Below are positions 11,680-26,700 of a DNA stretch of 64,000 nt, one piece after another (position 1 is the first letter of the stretch; every line of letters begins with the position of its first letter). The notes below the pieces were generated by a model. It was not told the origin of the DNA. It ran no database searches and saw nothing but the letters and a program-made list of their open reading frames with translations. Source of the DNA: Rhynochetos jubatus. Lineage: Eukaryota > Chordata > Aves > Eurypygiformes > Rhynochetidae. The translations under genes were made by a program, and so were the position numbers. The stretch lies in NCBI GenBank assembly GCA_027574665.1, contig CM050658.1, positions 23,138,317 to 23,202,316 on the forward strand. Direction: 5' to 3'.

Positions 11680-14600
11680 ATTAAAGAGCTATATCCTAGC
11701 AATATTTTTTCTTTATGCCACTTCTGATGACTCCTAGAAATTAATGGAGAGGAAAAAAAAAATTCTTCATATACAGGATTGTATTTCAGATAATAACGTG
11801 GAGCTGTGGCATGCTATATTGGATGCTTTGTCAGAGCAGCATATTCTTCTGTCTCTGTACAGGCACAAACTGAGAAATGATACACTTCTGTATGTGAATG
11901 TTCAACTAAACTGTAATGTCTGTAAGACAGTCTCAATCTTTCAGTCTTGAAGAAGATTATGAGGATATATGTGGATTGCTTATATAGGACAAACCCAACA
12001 CTTGCTAAGACTCCTGAAAGAAATCCATGGAAAGAACAAACCCAGCAGGCTCCTGAGATAGCTCAGCAAGCTTGAGAAATCCTATAAAAAGCCTTGTTTA
12101 GTGTGTTACAGCAGACAGTGAGCAGAATGAAGGTCATGACTTGAGAGGGAACAGCAAAGAATGAGAAGTGGGTTTTTTTCTTTTAAATCAGCACTGCATG
12201 CTCTTCCTCTGAGGTGTCTGCATGAACTATGAGAACAACTTAAAAAGTAAACAGATAAGGTTTTATCACACAAGGCTAGTGAGGTCAGTTTAGGCATGAC
12301 AAATGCCTTTAAATCTTAAACTTCTCAGCCCAGTTGGAAGTTCTATAGGCCTGGCTAACAAGAGTGGTTTTGATTTTTAAAGCAAACAGCTGAATATCTA
12401 TATCTATGTACTTAAAATCAAGCCAATACTCTTCTGACACAGGCAAGAAAAGCATTCTTGAATGTTTGCTGTGCAATGCCTCACTTCTCAAATCCTGTTT
12501 TAGGATAAAGATTTTCTTAATGCTTTATCCATCCTACTTTAGTACCATCTTTCACGGAAAAATTCTCTCTGGGGTTGAGACTGTAATTACCCTCTACCTC
12601 CTCCCAGCTTCAATCCATCCATTTCTCCTCCGTGAGATGCAAAAGGCGAACTGAATGTGCTAGGGAAGCACAGCCATTCTGCTCTGGGAGAGGGTGCGCC
12701 CTGGTTAATTTAACAAAGTAAAGGCGGCAGGTATCACACTCGACACTGCTAGGGAGTGTTCTACCTACTTCAGTTCAGAGGAGAATGCTTTTGGCAAATG
12801 AAGGAACTCAAATGCGAAGAGTGAGTCATCTGTAGCAAGAAGAATACAACATACACAGACTTGCCAGCATCTCCCAGCTGATCTCTGCTTTCCCAACGTA
12901 TGGTGAACACTGCTACTGACCGGGCAGCTACACTAGAAGGTGTAATTAGCTAGAGGCATGGACGTAAGAGAGGCTTTCAAAAATTAAAAAAAAAGAAAAT
13001 AAAAAAAAGATGACAAGTTCTTAATGTAGGTGTTTCAGATTTAGTCTTTAATTTCAACTGCATGCTAGTGTATTTAAAAAAATAAAAATTAGAATTCCCT
13101 GAAGTGCTATTGTTATTCCCTGCCAATCAAGTGAAAAAAACTGAAGGCTGCCTTTCTTGTCCAGGGCAACAGGCGTTCCAATACCTGACATGTTGCAATA
13201 CAATATACATTAAGGTGCATTCCATGTATGTTGGGTGAGCACTTTTTGCACAAAATGATTCAAAGTGAAATAGCTTAGCTTTGTATACAATCGATACATG
13301 AATTATCTTGTTGCTATAATGATGTGAATTGCCTAGGTGGAAAACCACCTCTGCTGGTGGCTCCTTCAGGTGAACTGGCTCTTGTCATATTGCACGTCAG
13401 GACGGCAACGCACTGTGGCATTATAGGCACTGCAGTAGCCAAATGAAGCGAAAGTTTCACCTCTTAGGAAGACCAATTTCAACATTAATTTTTGTGTTAT
13501 CAGGTGAAGGGAGTAAGTGCCCTGCCCCAGGGAAGGCCAGATGGCTAGGAAATACTGGCTACTCACCACTGAAGAAAAGAATTAGCTTAGATATGATCTC
13601 TGCTATATACAAGGCCAAGTATCTTTTGCTTCTCTAATCAGTGCAATGCATCTGACACAAGTTGTCTTCCAAAACACAATTATAACTAGATTTTATACTG
13701 TAGAGTGTAACACCAGGTCTCTAACATAAGATGAGTCATTAAAATGACTCAGTTCTTGCTTGCTCTTGTTAGTCAGACACTGATACAATATGGCACTAGT
13801 CTGCCTTATTTAAGGCATATTTATAGAAGCTTGAGTCACTGACTAATGAAAGCCTCCTTTAGTTAGGAAGTCGGTGCACAAAATCCTAGCTTAGACATAC
13901 ACCAAAAACACTACAAGGATTTCACATCTGAATCCACACTCACAATATTAAACATTCAGCACTTCTTACTAATAAGTAGTATGCAGTTTTCCTTCCTCAA
14001 GGCCACATCTCGAGGTGTATTTAGAAGACTTCAGATATGCAAATTTTATCTAAAGTTAAGATTTTTCATTATTTTTCATTAGTCTTCAACCAGACACCCA
14101 GCTATTGCACAGAAGCTTAATTATGGGAACATAATCTATTAACACCATACCCGTTTTAGGATCAACCCCTATCCTAACTTCTTGGAGGCAGGAAAGGTGC
14201 ACGTGTATGAAGAAAATCAGAATTTATAAACAGAGAGAAAAGAATGAGAAGTGAACCTTAGACGTGAGTTCATACTTCCTTCACTGCTTTCTGCCCTGAA
14301 ATGCCACAGTCCAGGCTGATTTATAAAACTGACAGTAACACAATATTTCCCTCCACGGTGTCACAAAGCGCAGCCTGCAATACTTGTTTAGGGTCACTTT
14401 CTAGATTAAAATAATACCTGTAAGTTACAAAACAACACATGCAGTTTAAAAATTACTTCTAAATAAAAATTACCCACTTCACATGCTTGTCTACCTCCTG
14501 AGTATTAATCTAATTTATTAGATAATTTTAACATAACAAGCTGGAGACAAGACTGAAGGGCAAAGTTTCAAAGTTTTCCGTGGCAATAACTTACTCAGCT

Positions 14601-16577
14601 CATAAAATGAAGGGGACATTCATTCATAATGTGATCCTGGTTAGAAGTCTGAAAACCTACCATTTCATTTGTAGAAAGAGCTGCTATAAATAAAAGAATA
14701 CTGTGACACAATGTAGAGTAAGAGGTGAATGAATTGTCCAGATGCAGAGGAATTTAGTATGATGAATACTGCAACTGGTTGACTCTTTCCAAAAATACTG
14801 CTTTTAAGAAGTGCGGTCCCTGTAAATGCAAGGAGAGAGATTTGCAACAACTAAAATACACATAAAAGCTTTCCTATTGTATTACTTAATGCTGTCTGGA
14901 TGCAAAGCTTATACATACTTTTTCCTGTTAATCTGGGGGAAAAAACCCCACACATCTACGGTGTGTCAATAGTTGCAGCATCACAATATTTTCCTACTCG
15001 GATACTAACCCACTCAGTGTAGAAAACTGAAACACAAGAAGGTGTTGCGGTCCACTTTCGGTTTGTCTGGGGGTTTTTCTTTGTTTTTTTGAATACGCTG
15101 AGAGATGCCCAGTACAGAGACTGTCTCAGAGCATTTTCAGTGCTGCCTGCTTCCAGTAAAACCGAAATGTGGTTATTTTTCATGAAATTGGAAGTGTGGT
15201 TCTGAAGGGGGTTGGTTTGTTTGTTGGTTTCTTCCATTTGACTCCCATCCTCCTTTCTGCTTCTGCCATGAACAGGATCAGATGTGGAAGCACTTTGTTC
15301 TAACAGAACAAGTTCAACTACCAAAGTGCCTTTGGAGGTTTCTACAAGAAGTTACTTTTCACTGCTTAACAAGAAGCATGAAAATGCCAGATGTTTTCAA
15401 ATCAATATGAAGCAAACCAGTGAAATCACATTATCTCCAAAGAAATTTCTATACCTGGTACTGGAGATGCTGAACAAAGTGGATGCAGCTTCTCAGGAGA
15501 CTCAGGGAACTGCTGGTGTGGGTTTGTTGTTTAAGGGGGCGGTTGTTTCCAGTATAAAAAGATGCTGTTAAAGCATTATTTTTTTCAGCTGATTATTGAA
15601 GGCTATATAATCAAGCCCCTGTTCTTCAGAAGTTAAACAACCTGGCAGGTTTCAACAATAGATGATTCAAAGAAATATTTGTGTCATATTTTAAGCACTA
15701 CTATTAAGTAAAGCAACTCTGTTTTTTCCCCTTAGAGAAATAGGTCTTCTTAACAGGGTTTGTATCAAATATTTTAGTCCACTACTTAAAGGTCACTCTA
15801 AAAAAGAAAGCTAGATATTCAGCAAAACATCCAAATATAAAGATTCGAAACCCAGTCAGATTAACTGAAGGTTATTTATAGTGCACATATGTTTCATGAT
15901 CCAAAGTATCTTATTAAACTTTTTATAAGTTGACTATTCTCTTACATGAAGCATCTGCTGAAAGGAGGCAGATGAACAGACTGTTTCATGCTAAAAACAA
16001 TGTTCCTTGAAGCACCACTACATTATAAATAACCCTTTTGATGAGTCAGCAGATGAGTCCCTTGTTTGTAGAAGTTTTGATAAGACAACACTTTGGAATG
16101 ATTTTGCCACCCAACATGTTATTTCCCGCTATATATGTTCCATTAAGTTTTTGTATTTCATCAAAGCTCAAAAGTGACTAAGTCATCTCAGGTAACAGAA
16201 TTGGATTTACTATGGCTGACAGTCTCAACATGCCGGAGGAAATCACATTTTCCCTTCAAGGTGGGGGCTAAGGGCTTCTGACAACGTGTTATTCATGCAG
16301 TATCCAGAAGAGGGCAATGTCCGGCTTTGGAACAGACTTCATACTCCATTCCCCTTGCTCAGACACACAGAAAAACAAAACTGTATCCAAGCAGGAATAA
16401 ATAGTAGTGCTATTAGGAAAATTACAAGCAAATATTCTGAAAGGAAGCTAAAAGAGCATGATTCATTTTAATTTTGCTCATTTCCAGCCAGTACTAGAGC
16501 TATCCAGAAAAACGACATTTTAACTTCCCGCTACAAGAGCTAAACTGACAAATTTCACCCAGCAAGGAAGTGCTTCA

Positions 16578-16591
16578 TTTTTTTTTTTTTT
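16578..16591. repeat. T14 homopolymer
   Basis: Fourteen consecutive T in otherwise unique sequence. Confidence 0.9.
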
Positions 16592-17520
16592 CTCCTGAAC
16601 AGGTGACCAGAAGACCATCTACCAAGAGTTTCCAAATCCAAATATTCATTAACTTGATGCAAAATATTCTGGAAGCACTGTTATCCCTGGTCAGGACCAG
16701 CACTATCCCAGCACTCCACTGTGCCCTTCTGATAGTTTGAGGCTTGCACTAATGCACAAGGAAACACCAGGAAATTGTTCTTCCTTTTCTTTCGAGACTA
16801 AGCTCAAATCTTTTCAAAGCAGAACAAGAAGTCCTATAAGCTCCTCATGGCCAAATGGAATGGACCCAGACAGCCAACACAGAAGTACCACTTGAATTAA
16901 GCACATCCATTCATTGCTTAGCATTTCTCAGGGTCAGTTTAGGCCTTCTCAGACACCCAGGAACACTTGTAGCATGTCAGAAGTGGGTAAGTGAAAATAT
17001 TTGTTTTACAAACAGTAAAACCTGACCGATGCTTTTTTTATTAACTTTGGTTGGGATACTTTTAAGTTAATTTGGAAAATTCCACTTGAGAATGCTATGA
17101 GAAAAACACTAAGGCAATTAAGGAAAGTTACAAAAGTATTTTATGAAGACATTTGCAAATGTACTAATTTTTTTGAGGTTTAAAGATGAAAATATTTTCA
17201 AAATCTATACAGTACAGAATTCCATCAGTAAATCTAAGCTTCAGATTGAAATGAAGAAAACCAATAAACTATGAAAGAACTCTTCCTTTAAATCAGAGCC
17301 AGCAGTGTGAGATCCAAAGGAAACCGTCTAAACTTGTACTAAAAGAAATAAATGCAGCAGACCCAGTTTTGAACTGAAGCAACTGATGGATGAGAACAGC
17401 TGTAGTACTGGTCCAGTTCATGAGTAAGCTCTGCAAATCCACCTTTACGCTGCCTTTTCCTTATGGGCAGAACAACCTAGACATTGAGAGTACCAGATCT
17501 TGTCAGGCAGAATGGTTGTT

Positions 17521-17578
17521 GGGGGGGGGGGGGGGGTTTGTGTTGCAGTTTTTGGTTTGGGGTTGTGGTTTTTTTTTT
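17521..17578. repeat. G16 tract followed by G/T-rich patch
   Basis: Sixteen consecutive G (17521-17536) run straight into a G/T-rich patch (tttgtgttgcag, then ggtttggggttgtgg, then a T-run ending at 17578). The whole is strongly strand-biased, G and T on the plus strand. No parent transposon is recognised. Confidence 0.85.
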
Positions 17579-20500
17579 CAAAACCCATTAGAAACCAAAA
17601 TTCTCAAATGTGTGACTGCAATAGAGCGCTGAAAGCTACCTTGAGACACCATGATTGCTGTAACTGCATTATAAAAATCGATCACTTTTCACAGCGCAAT
17701 AAACCACCACAGCGGTGCCTTTAGCGCAAAGGCTGAAAAAATACAGCAGAGTGATGAACTTCAATTCCTTGAGGCAGTAACATGTTGAATAAAGCTACGA
17801 TATCCTAAAATATAGCAAAACTTCATGTATGTGTAGTTTACACATTTGAAACATGAAGTATCCATCCTCATCATCACTCATTTCTTTGCAACAGTATACA
17901 GTATTTCACATTGTTCTTAAAAACTTGTTTCCCAGGACAAAGAAAAAGCTGTTGTGGTTGAAAATCATCAACAGCATTAAAAGAAATAGTTATGAATCGA
18001 CAAAGGTAAACAAGGACTGAATGGAAACGGGAAAGTTTTAAATTCTAAGACAGTCTTAGCATAAGCAAGATGCCTAGTGAGCTCTCTAGCCAGGCTTTTA
18101 AAAGTTTACACAACTTCTAAGCAGAACAGGGAAATGAACTTAACAGTCAATGCTTAGGTTGACTTAACTGATATGAAACCATCTCAGTGAGCCATATCTT
18201 GTTTCTTTTCTTTGGAAAAGGACTGTTAATCCATTAACAATCTCGAAAGTGGCTAAAGACATGCAGTTGTGGTAAGCAGCAGTCCCTGACACGTCAGCAA
18301 AAAATACTTCACTGAAATTTAATGAGCATTCACTGAAGTTTAGATAGCAGGACCTCCCAGGTTTCTGCTATATTAATGTGTGCATCACAATTCAAGTTTT
18401 GGAAGTATACTGTTATTTTTTGGGGTTCTTAGCATTTTATTGTGTGGGTACAAATCAGTGTTTCTACTCTGTTTTCCCTACAGTTAGACGTCTCTATTAA
18501 GCTGCGAGCTGACTCCTAATACTGTTAGGGAGCCATAGCTCCTCTTCCATAAATATCTGCTTGTAATTGCTCTGCCGGCTGCAGCGGTTGAGTGTGGGGA
18601 AAATCTGATCCTATCTCAAATGCTGGCTTCAGCAAAGTGTGAAGTACAGAACTCGGAGATGAAGGGACTGCACACAGACGGACTGGCAGACGGCAGCTTG
18701 CACTCATTTTCTCCTACCCCGTACACAAAAGGCTACCTGTTTCACAGCTCATGAAGTCTTAGTTAATATACAGATCCAAGCTGGATCAGAACCACGGCAG
18801 CAGCACGTTGGGAACGTCTTTCCTTTTAAATACGTCCATGTAACTTAAAGCTTCACAAAGCTAGTATTTTCCTAACTCCCTACAACTTCTTCAAAACAAA
18901 ACCAGTAACAGTGCAGTTGGATTTGGTATTTACAAATACAGGTGAGCACACGTGCCTGCACAGGTGTTTTAAGTGGCGATGGGTCACAGACTGACAGCTC
19001 TGGATTCCATGTCCAGACCCACCAGGGCCAGGAAAGAGCCCAGGCAGTAACAGTACGGCTGCGGTCCGACTGCCATCCCCGTCTGTGCTACAGAGGAAGC
19101 CCTGATGGCGGCACACACTTGACAACAGCCGGGTTGCTCTGCTGAAGCCCATTACAACAACTGTGAAGGTGCTGCTTTCATATCACCTAAACCGAGACCG
19201 TGGACCACCACTGCATTTGGGGGTTGGGTTGGCATTTTTATTTTTCAGTTGACTATCGCAGATCTACGTACCTTATTGACTTGAGATACTGAGCTTCAGC
19301 AGGGTTACTGTGTATATGCAAGGCGCTACTTCACATGACCAACACTAACATATACCGGGATGCAGAGGCCTACAGTTCAAAAATCAAATAAGCTTCTTCG
19401 TGGTCACAGACAGAAGTAAATCACATCAAGCCAGACTTTGCAGCAAATCCTCATCCCCCAGCGCTACAAGATCAGCCATTAAGAAATGGGATTTCCAAGT
19501 GTTTTTTCACTTAAAACATGAAATCCAGCACAAAGGGCAACTAAACCATACATAGCTCAGAGCCTGCGAGCCACAACAAGATGTCTTTATGTCTGGGTTT
19601 GAGGCTCTGAACGTCGATGGATTGCTCAGTATCCCGGAAGGCTTCACTGCCCAGCACATAAAGCCCTGCGCCACCTTTGTCCTGCTAATGCTCAAGACCT
19701 AGACTGGCATCAAAAAGTACAAATAATCTTCCTTTTACTGTATGCACAGCAACCCTGTGCAATCAGCCAAAGCTGCCAGATCATCTAAACACCACCAGTT
19801 CCTTGTTATATTTAATGTTTTCTACAGGACACCATTTCTTTAATAACAAGAAATCGCTTCAGTTAGTGCCATTGTCTTAAACTCCAGTTCTACAAAATTT
19901 CAGTAAAGCTTCCATATAACTGAACACAAGTAATGTAGAATCTGAAATAACTTCAAGTATTTAAATCAAATGAATTAAAGTGATGAAGCTAAAGTGTTTA
20001 TTTAAACCCAAACTCAGACAATACCAGTATTCCTTAGCAGGGTTTCTGTGGATGAAGATAAAAGATGGAGAGCAAACTGAACAAGAACTGACCAATGGTG
20101 CACTTGTGTGAATGCAGACATATCTGATGTGTTTTGGACACGCCTCAGATATGGAGCGCTTGCTACACCACCATTTACAAGAGCAATAGGAAAGGTAAAG
20201 AACAAGGAATTTCATTTAACAGACAGCTTCACCACTCTGTTGGGTACAGTTGTTAGAAGTTTGGACTTTTGACTTAGCTCAACATCCACAACTAGCAGAA
20301 AAAGATAAAGAACATATTAACCTCAAAAAGATGATATAAAGTATGTTTCTTTTAACAAAAAGCACCAATGCTGCATTAAAGCACCTCAAAGCCACTTACA
20401 ACTCTACCAGTAGTCCACTGTGTACAGTGGCTTTACGTATCTCTAGTACCTCAGAATTTCATCTTACAGACTGATACACATGGGAAAAAAGAAATACCAG

Positions 20501-20768
20501 AGCGTAAGCAAGATATGATCATTGTTTCTACAGACCCTTTCAAAGGGAGCATGAAGCCCCTAGTAAGTAAGATGTGTTTCTGCCTGTGAACAGATATGCT
20601 TTGTACATGTGACGACAAATTGCTTGGAAAAGATTGTAGAGGTATGGGAGTGCTGACCTTCATGTTTTTACATCATGTGCTGCAGAACAGAGTGAAAAGC
20701 GTGCCTGATACTGCAATGTTTTTCTCCAATTTTAAGTTTTTTCCAAACCATGCTGGATATGACCCACT

Positions 20769-20778
20769 GGGGGGGGGG
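20769..20778. repeat. G10 homopolymer
   Basis: Ten consecutive G followed by AAAA. A minor simple repeat. Confidence 0.85.
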
Positions 20779-23700
20779 AAAATCTAAATATAGGCAAAAG
20801 CTCTTTTATTCCGCTTCATTCCTGCCAATTTCTTTAGAGTATGGCAACCCCTCTGTACCAAGAAACAAAGGAGCATAACCCAGTGCATTCTCAGCTCTCC
20901 AAATGCGCTACTGGGACTGGTGATTAGCTTGAAATACCAACATTGCCTTTAGCATAAATTTCCATGAGTAAGAAAAGTACATACCTGAGCTTTTAATTAC
21001 CCAACTCTTGTACTTTGAATTTGTTACACTAGTTGATATAACAGTGAACTCTGCATTTACTACATATAAATGCTACCAAATTAAATATAATGGTTGTACA
21101 AATATTTGCAAGCAACCACACAGCAACAGAAATCTAAATCCATCTCGAGTTTATGACAAGCTCACCCTAACTAGACACAAAATTAAAACAGCATCAGGGA
21201 CATTTCATTTTATGTTATAATTATTTACATTACATTCTTTTTCCTGGTGCTAATTTTTGCTAGCTACACAAGTGTTTGCATTGCATTCCACATTTGTTAG
21301 AGCAATCAAACTTTAAGATCCAAACATCTTTCCAATTTAAATGTTATCCTTATGAGGTCTAGATGACAGCTTTTTTATATAGGCAACTGGCATAAAAATT
21401 ACAGATGTGGAAAATGTGCAATCAACTGTCGCATTTGCCATAGCACAATGTTTAAGCAGCATAAAAAATAGCATCAGGAATCAAGGAAAAGCCACTTGGC
21501 TTTATGTCTTAAAAGTAGATGAATGAAGGAAACTGGAATAAATCCACCCAGAGCAAAATGGGAGTGGGGAGGGAGAGAGAGGTGTACAGCAAGAAATGGA
21601 GATAATATACATACGGAACAGAAACCATTAGGCTTTTCTCCTACTTAAGGATATTATGAAAATAAAAATCTTGGCAAGTTTGAGAATCTCATGTCTGTGT
21701 AAAATCGGACCAAGTCTGACAGTGCTAGAGCAGAATGTTGACTTTCAAAAGACAGCTCTTTTGATGTATGCCCTGTCTAATGGTTAAAGACACGAATGGC
21801 AGTGCCACGGAAGTCTGCAAGGTTTTAAACCCAACTGAGACTGAGATCACAGCTGCAGTTTAGAGAAGGTCACTTAAAAGGTGTGTGCCCCCATCCGTGT
21901 CACCCAAGTTCAGTATACGCAGACCCCCACAAAGCGTAAAAACCCCTGGCACAGAGCACCGAGAAGCAACCGCGGTATTATACTGTGCAAGGCAGCACAA
22001 AAAATCACCATTTCTATCCATTCTGAAAGCAAACCAACAACCTCTAACACCCAGGTGTGGGAACAGAAATAAAGTGACTTTTCCTGAGGTAACCATCTTT
22101 ACTCAGGAAAAAAAAAACCTAACACCCAAACTTGGTGAGACTGACAATTTTATCTGGAAATAACCAAACCTACCAACAGACCCAGGGAAGGTGGGGAGAG
22201 GGAGGGGAGAAGAAAGGCAAACTGAATTGCTTTTGAATGGAATTCCTTTCCAACTTCCTCTTAATTTTCTATTGCCCAGGAATTGTTCTTCAGTTCTAGC
22301 AAGGCAGGGACTACATTCTTCTGAACAGACTTAATCTCAGTCAAACAAACTTACCCCGGAATCCACCAGGATTGCTCTTTAAAGATAAATACAAGAGTTT
22401 TATAATCCTTCTGACATTCTGACTGCCTATTACATCCTTGAACATGGAAAATAATAACTAGAAAATTGTTACAAGAAGACCAAAGCCTCAAATCCGGGAT
22501 GTGTCCCTTTTGAAAAAGGTGCCCTGGTGCTGAGAATGAAGGGCAGAGCCTCAAAGCACAGCCACAGAGCTGTGGTTTTTTCTAATACATGAAAGTTCCA
22601 CATTACAAATTATCAAACTTAGAAGTTTTCACATCTTGATTTCACAAACTTTAAAAACAAATAGGCCATCTTCATGAAGAGTGTGCACAAGAGATCCAGA
22701 GACATACGTGCAGAAATATTCTTGCATATTCTCCAGGTGAATATGATAAACATGCCTAATTAATCTGTATCTAAAAATTCATGTATTTTTAAAGTTCAAG
22801 GAAACGTTTATATTTAATTCTAGTTTGACATATTATCTTGTGCACAATTAACCTGCTGTATGTTTTAAGCTCCAGTATATACAAGAAATTGAGTCTATTG
22901 CAGTACATGCAGAACTCCTGTTTTGATAACAGAATACACTTCAGGAGAGGGAAAAGGTGGCAGAACACTGTTGCCTTGATACAGGACCAGACTTCTAGAA
23001 GAACAAAGGGAAACAGTAACTTTTTTGAGCAGCATTAGGCTGCTTAGCTACATGCAACTGCTAAGCCAGCTAGCCTCCAGTGGGTGTTTTACAAGCGCAT
23101 TTTGGCTGATTTATAAACGCAAACCAAGGAAAAAATTTTCAGGCGTAACATGAGACTCCATCTCATACCCAAACCATATCAACAGGTTCAGGTCCTGTTT
23201 TCTGCAGAGGTGCAATAGTCATCAGGACATCATAACTATCACTGGAGTATGTAAAGGGCTCCAATAAATCAGCTTTAGAGTTCCCTGCTGTTCAGACCAG
23301 AGTGTGCAGTTCTACATGAAAAAATACACCATAATTCTCATAACTGTAAGCATCTATTTATGTACACAAACACACATACATACAGAAACAAAAACATGCT
23401 CCATACAATAACCCAAACAAATCCCAGAGACTTTTTTGTATGTGGAATGAATGATCATACTATGAGTTTCCAACATTAACAAGCACTTACATCAACCATA
23501 CAAAATTTTCAGTCCTGGATAAATATAACCTGTTCCTGAATCTCAGTAGCTGGACTGTCTAGGCTAACAGGTAGGCTTCATTCCCTTCCTGTTGAGAACA
23601 GTTACCTATTGATCCTCTCCCTGATGCATACAGAGCTTTGTAGCCTTTAAAAAGTCAAATAAATGCTGAAAAGTCTTACTAAAATAGTACAGTATGCAGG

Positions 23701-26700
23701 ACTTGTACAGTCAGAACAGAAAGATGCCAATGCTCAGGTGATAAAAAGGAAACATCCTTTCATACATTACAGAACTGATGCTTAAGTCCAGTGAGACACC
23801 CAAGAGGCATTTTCAAACAGCATGGCATTGGTACGACAGCATTTAAACAACTTCAAGACTTAAGTTTCAGTTCTGTGTGAAAAAGAAAGTTGTGATACCA
23901 AGCTAATATCTCAAGAAACCAAAAAATCTACAGATAAAAAACCGTAAATTTGAAGCAGTGCTATAATTGCAAAATATGTTATTCTACCTCGAAGGAGAGC
24001 CCAAATTCCCTCCTACAGCAATACTTCTGCTTTGCTTCGATTTCCCAGTTTCTGTAAATTGTTCTCGGTAGGCATTCTGAGGGGTTTTTTGTTTGTTTTT
24101 AAAGAAATTTCTTCTGTCAGATCACTCGTCTCAACAGCACTAGTTGAGCTTCCCAGCCACTGCTACACCACTGCGGGGGGACAGCAAAAGCCGTTCCCAG
24201 TACGGTACGGCAGTGACTTGCAGGCGTTGGCTATCTTACCCACTTACAACTCAGCAAGAAGTTTGGAGGGGGGTGTGACAATCTTCCATCAACTATTTTC
24301 CCTACTGGTTTACAGAAGGATTCAGTTTTGATGCATCAATGCAACCGGAACATACATAGATTGTCAGGAGTATTTTCCTACTAGTTTTCTACATCCTCTA
24401 CTGTAAGCTTCATGTGTCAAACCATCAAGCCTTGGTACTCTTCGATACTGGGGTACAAAAAGATGGTAATTAAAAGGCCAATTCCCCCAAATAAATGGCC
24501 CACTCCTTGTTATTCTTCTCACCCCCCCAAGCTTGATGGAAGCTGCCATACCCCATTTGGATGATGATCTTTCCCTCCAGGCACCATCTTTAAAACACCT
24601 ATCAAACACCACCTTTCGGGTTTATCATTCATTGGGTACTTCTCTCCTGAGTGTAGCAGAAATTGGCAGCAATGACCCCTCAATCTTCATAATACTGGAG
24701 TTGTTCTTTAATCCTTGCTGACTTGCCTTCGTATTTTGTTTCCAACACCCTACACCTCCCGTTTACTAAATCACCTTCGCTACTTATTTTGCTCCCTAAT
24801 CCTGCTCCTCAAGTTTGTGTTTCTTCTCCCTCAGTACAGCTAGTTCCCTGAACACCCACATTTGCTTGTCTTTATGTGGTAAAGGAGAAGCCACTGTTTT
24901 GTCTGGACTGGCTTCTCTTCTGACTTATCAACACAATGCAAGGGCAGAGGGATTCCCGTGGGAGACCACCCCACTAGAAAAACACTACTGTTTTCTTAAA
25001 TTACCCATTTCTTTGATGAGAATGTTGATCTCTGCCAGAAAAATAAATCATTTGGCAGCTGAGAACAAAGCATTCTGTAAAATTTAAAGCCCTACAGCTA
25101 TCAAAGATGGAAGGAAGCCTTAAAACCAAAGTATATGCTCTGAGCATTTCTTTAACACAGCCATACGTGAATGAAATGAAACAAAAATGACATCAGTTCT
25201 GAAAAGGTAGATGTTTGGAAAGGAAACTTTTTCTGTATCCATTTTTTACCCTAAAATTACTAAGCAATCACATAAACATTGACAACTGTCGCATCTGTCT
25301 CATGCTGAGATTTCCACCGTCCCCTGTCATGATAGCATCTCTGCACTCCAAAGCATGAAACCCAAAGGCATTATTAGCCACCAGGACTATAATTTTGTTA
25401 TAATGTGAGTTTCCAACACACACACATCTAAGAAAGCATTGAAATTGTAATTTCAGACTCACAGAACAGCCGTGAGTTTACTGATGTGTTCCTTTATTAT
25501 CTACCTATTTCTTCATGGGACAGCAATCCTCATTATCTGCAGATCACTAATGCAGCACGATTCTATGGTATATGACTCGCTACCCATATGTACCAAATTC
25601 AAATAGTCTGTCTCTTATGCATCCTCTACACAAGCCTAGGTCACTATTCTCCTGACAGCTTGAAAGTGTTAAGCTACTTAATGCTTCTTTTCTTAAGCTA
25701 AGTGTTCCTGTATTGTTGGGATTTTCGATGACTGTAATTATCTCATGTAGTGTTACAAACTACATTTTCTACATGAATATCGCTTATAAATAGGATTTTT
25801 ATTGCCTGCTTTCTGGAATTGGACATTAATGAGCCAGTTGGATAACGACTCTCATAATACTTCAATGGCATGTGGGCCTCCCACTTTTCTTTTAGTTCAG
25901 TTTCCATAAGCCAAGTACACTGGGAATCTAGCCATTTTTTGGAAGCATGTAGGACATGACCCACCATTTGTCTTTTGTCATACTGAGAAGCTTATGCTTC
26001 AGAGTTACAAGCTATTTCTCAAAGGCAACTTGAGATAAACTTTTCTGCAGATTAATTCTTTGATCAATATTGGCATGACCAAGGTCTGGAATCATAATCT
26101 GTTGACCCACACTCCACCCGGAGTCAGTGAGACAAGGTACAAACAAACATATTTGCATGATCACCTTCGCATCACAACTTTTTTATTTGCTTCTGTCTCC
26201 AAATATAATGAACACCCTTGAAAGACTTGTAGCAGACATCATGCAGTTTGTTGTCATACGTCAGTGGAAGAGGAGCATGTGCCTGAGGGCTGTCTGCTAT
26301 AACATAAGCCACTCCTTGTTAATGCTATTAATAACTTGACTGTTTCAAAAGAAACTTATCTAGTTCACAGAGACAAAAGTCTGCTCTGAGCAAATTATCT
26401 GAAGGCAGATTTGTTACAGACCAGTGTTTGACTGTAGTACCCCATCTCATTAGCAGATGCTGATCCCACTAAGTAATTAGCATGTTTCTTTAGCTCTTAA
26501 TCCCACCCTGATACATAGCAGAGGGAAGCATCCATGGGAAGGACACAGTGGCGGTTGAAATGGGTTGCTCTGCAGGAAATCAAACATAATATTGAGCACA
26601 TGTTAGCTAAACAACCTCAGTGGATGCCAAGCTTGAAGGAAATGCTTGTGCCTTTATGCTGCCAGTATTTGAGGCCATTGCCCAGAAACAGACCCGAAAA

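Noticed and set aside
12080..12100. TATA-like word 'cctataaaaagcc' as a promoter or LTR signal
   Set aside because: No LTR ends, primer-binding site or paired copy could be seen, and such words are frequent in AT-rich DNA.
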